Origin: Dehalococcoidia bacterium
GTDB taxonomy: Bacteria; Chloroflexota; Dehalococcoidia; Tepidiformales; Tepidiformaceae
Direction: 5' to 3'
DNA: 6,063 nt
Assembly (NCBI GenBank): GCA_007126855.1
Contig: SLAK01000058.1
Location: forward strand, 1-6,063
Positions 5,189-6,063 of the stretch are shown here, piece after piece. Each line of letters opens with the position of its first letter. The first letter of the stretch is position 1. A model generated the notes under the pieces. That model had not been told where the DNA came from. It saw nothing but the letters and a program-made list of their open reading frames with translations, and made no database searches. Both the position numbers and the translations under genes were made by a program.

Positions 5189-6063
5189 GTAGCACCCGTT
5201 AGCATGAAACAGCTCCTGGAGGCCGGCGTCCACTTCGGCCACCAGACCCGCCGGTGGAACCCGAAAATGCGGCGGTTTATCTTCACCGAGCGCAACGGCA
5301 TCCACATCATCGACCTGCAGCAGACTGTCACGCGCCTCGACAACGCCATCAACTTCGTCCGCGACACCGTGGCAAGCGGCGGCGAGGTGCTCTTCGTCGG
5401 CACCAAGAAGCAGGCGCGCGAGACCGTCGAGCTGGAAGCCACGCGCGCAGCGCTTCCTTATGTGAATAACCGCTGGCTCGGCGGCACGCTTACCAACTGG
5501 CGGACCATCCAGAACCGCATCAAGTACCTGCACGACCTGGAAGGGAAAGTGGCCCGCGGCGAGTTTTCGCGGCTGACCAAGAAGGAACAGCTCGACATCC
5601 AGAATGAGATCGAGCGGCTCAACCGCTACTTCGGCGGCATCAAGCACCTGGACCGGCTGCCTTCCGCCGTGTTCATTATCGACACCGTGAAAGAAAGCAT
5701 CGCGGTCGCCGAATGCAAGCGGCTCAACATTCCGATCGTGTCGCTGGTAGACACGAACTGCGACCCGGACCCGATCGCCTACCCGATCCCGAGCAACGAT
5801 GACGCCATCCGCGCCATCAAGCTCATTCTTGGCAAGATGGCCGACGCCGCGATCGAAGGCCGCGCAGCGCGCGAATCCGGCGCCGGGGCTGGCGCCCATG
5901 CCGAAGAGCTTGCCGAGCTCGCGGCGGAAGCAGACGCCGGTGTCGCCAGCGGCAGCTATAGCGCTTCGCCCGAAGAAGGCGCACAGCAGGCCGACGAAGC
6001 ATCGGTGACCGTGGTGTCCACCGAGTCCCAGCAAGCAGCCGAGACCACAGAGACCACAGAGGA
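5186..6063 (+). CDS. rpsB: 30S ribosomal protein S2, 3' end outside the window
   Basis: S2 binds the 30S body near the head junction and is needed to bring S1 to the ribosome. The frame, read by hand, stays open for 292 residues. From CTG 5186 it begins MVAPVSMKQLLEAGVHFGHQ, matching the family N-terminus (E. coli MATVSMRDMLKAGVHFGHQ). Further S2 signatures: TRRWNPKM (21-28), IHIIDLQQT (39-47), VLFVGTKKQA (68-77), YVNNRWLGGTLTNW (92-105), FGGIKHLDRLPSAVFIIDT (149-167), IPIVSLVDTNCDPDPIAYPIP (182-202) and NDDAIRAI (204-211). The conserved core ends near 226; after it comes an Ala/Glu/Ser-rich acidic tail of at least 66 residues, longer than in most S2 proteins. Starting at ATG 5204 would remove six residues and lose the ribosome binding site. 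The usual next gene, tsf, is outside the window. Confidence 0.95.
   Translation, partial: MVAPVSMKQLLEAGVHFGHQTRRWNPKMRRFIFTERNGIHIIDLQQTVTRLDNAINFVRDTVASGGEVLFVGTKKQARETVELEATRAALPYVNNRWLGGTLTNWRTIQNRIKYLHDLEGKVARGEFSRLTKKEQLDIQNEIERLNRYFGGIKHLDRLPSAVFIIDTVKESIAVAECKRLNIPIVSLVDTNCDPDPIAYPIPSNDDAIRAIKLILGKMADAAIEGRAARESGAGAGAHAEELAELAAEADAGVASGSYSASPEEGAQQADEASVTVVSTESQQAAETTETTE
6041..6058 (+). repeat. Two tandem copies of a 9-bp unit in the rpsB tail
   Basis: GAGACCACA occurs at 6041-6049 and 6050-6058 and a third copy begins with GAG at 6059 but changes to GAGGA. It encodes repeated Glu-Thr-Thr in the low-complexity S2 tail. The window ends here, so the full number of copies is not visible. 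Confidence 0.6.

Noticed and set aside
5173..5202. Nine-codon plus-strand ORF (METPGSTR-like) at the rpsB ribosome binding site
   Set aside because: Its ATG overlaps the GGAGGA itself, leaving it without a ribosome binding site; chance overlap.
5018..6034. 338-codon open frame antisense to rpsB
   Set aside because: Long antisense frames are expected in GC-rich coding DNA; rpsB on the plus strand is unmistakable.

Overview
The window is a GC-rich bacterial chromosomal segment made of housekeeping genes; no insertion sequence, prophage, CRISPR array, tRNA or rRNA was seen. The proteins suggest a GC-rich member of Chloroflexota (Dehalococcoidia-like). This rests on the wording of HisG, HisZ and ribosomal protein S2 as I recall those families, not on a search, so the placement is moderate to low confidence.

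Layout. Positions 1-1849 (minus strand) carry hisZ followed by hisG, overlapping by ATGA; hisG runs off the left edge. Together they encode the two-subunit short-form ATP phosphoribosyltransferase that opens histidine synthesis. Divergently, 1920-4056 (plus strand) carries an overlapping pair: a long-form NfeD membrane serine protease (ClpP class) and a slipin (stomatin/SPFH protein), a classic membrane-quality-control partnership. This pair converges on birA (biotin-protein ligase without a DNA-binding domain, minus strand, 4053-4835), and the two genes share a CTAG as their stop codons. At the right, rpsB (ribosomal protein S2) starts near 5186 on the plus strand and runs off the edge.

The most interesting stretch is the roughly 350-bp gap between birA and rpsB (4836-5185). 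On the minus strand it holds what looks like a complete miniature transcription unit of about 130 nt: an extended -10 promoter, an exceptionally strong Shine-Dalgarno sequence complementary to 13 nt of a typical 16S rRNA 3' tail, an 18-codon ORF, a second perfect Shine-Dalgarno sequence with no start codon after it, competing hairpins, and an intrinsic terminator with a UUCG loop. It ends 35 nt before the chosen birA start, so it could be a birA attenuator leader, a tiny independent gene, or a ribosome-binding RNA. On the plus strand the same gap holds a structured rpsB leader and an rpsB start that appears to use a rare CTG codon.

Two genes (nfeD clearly, birA possibly) have a -10-like hexamer 6-7 nt before a GTG codon, suggesting leaderless transcripts.
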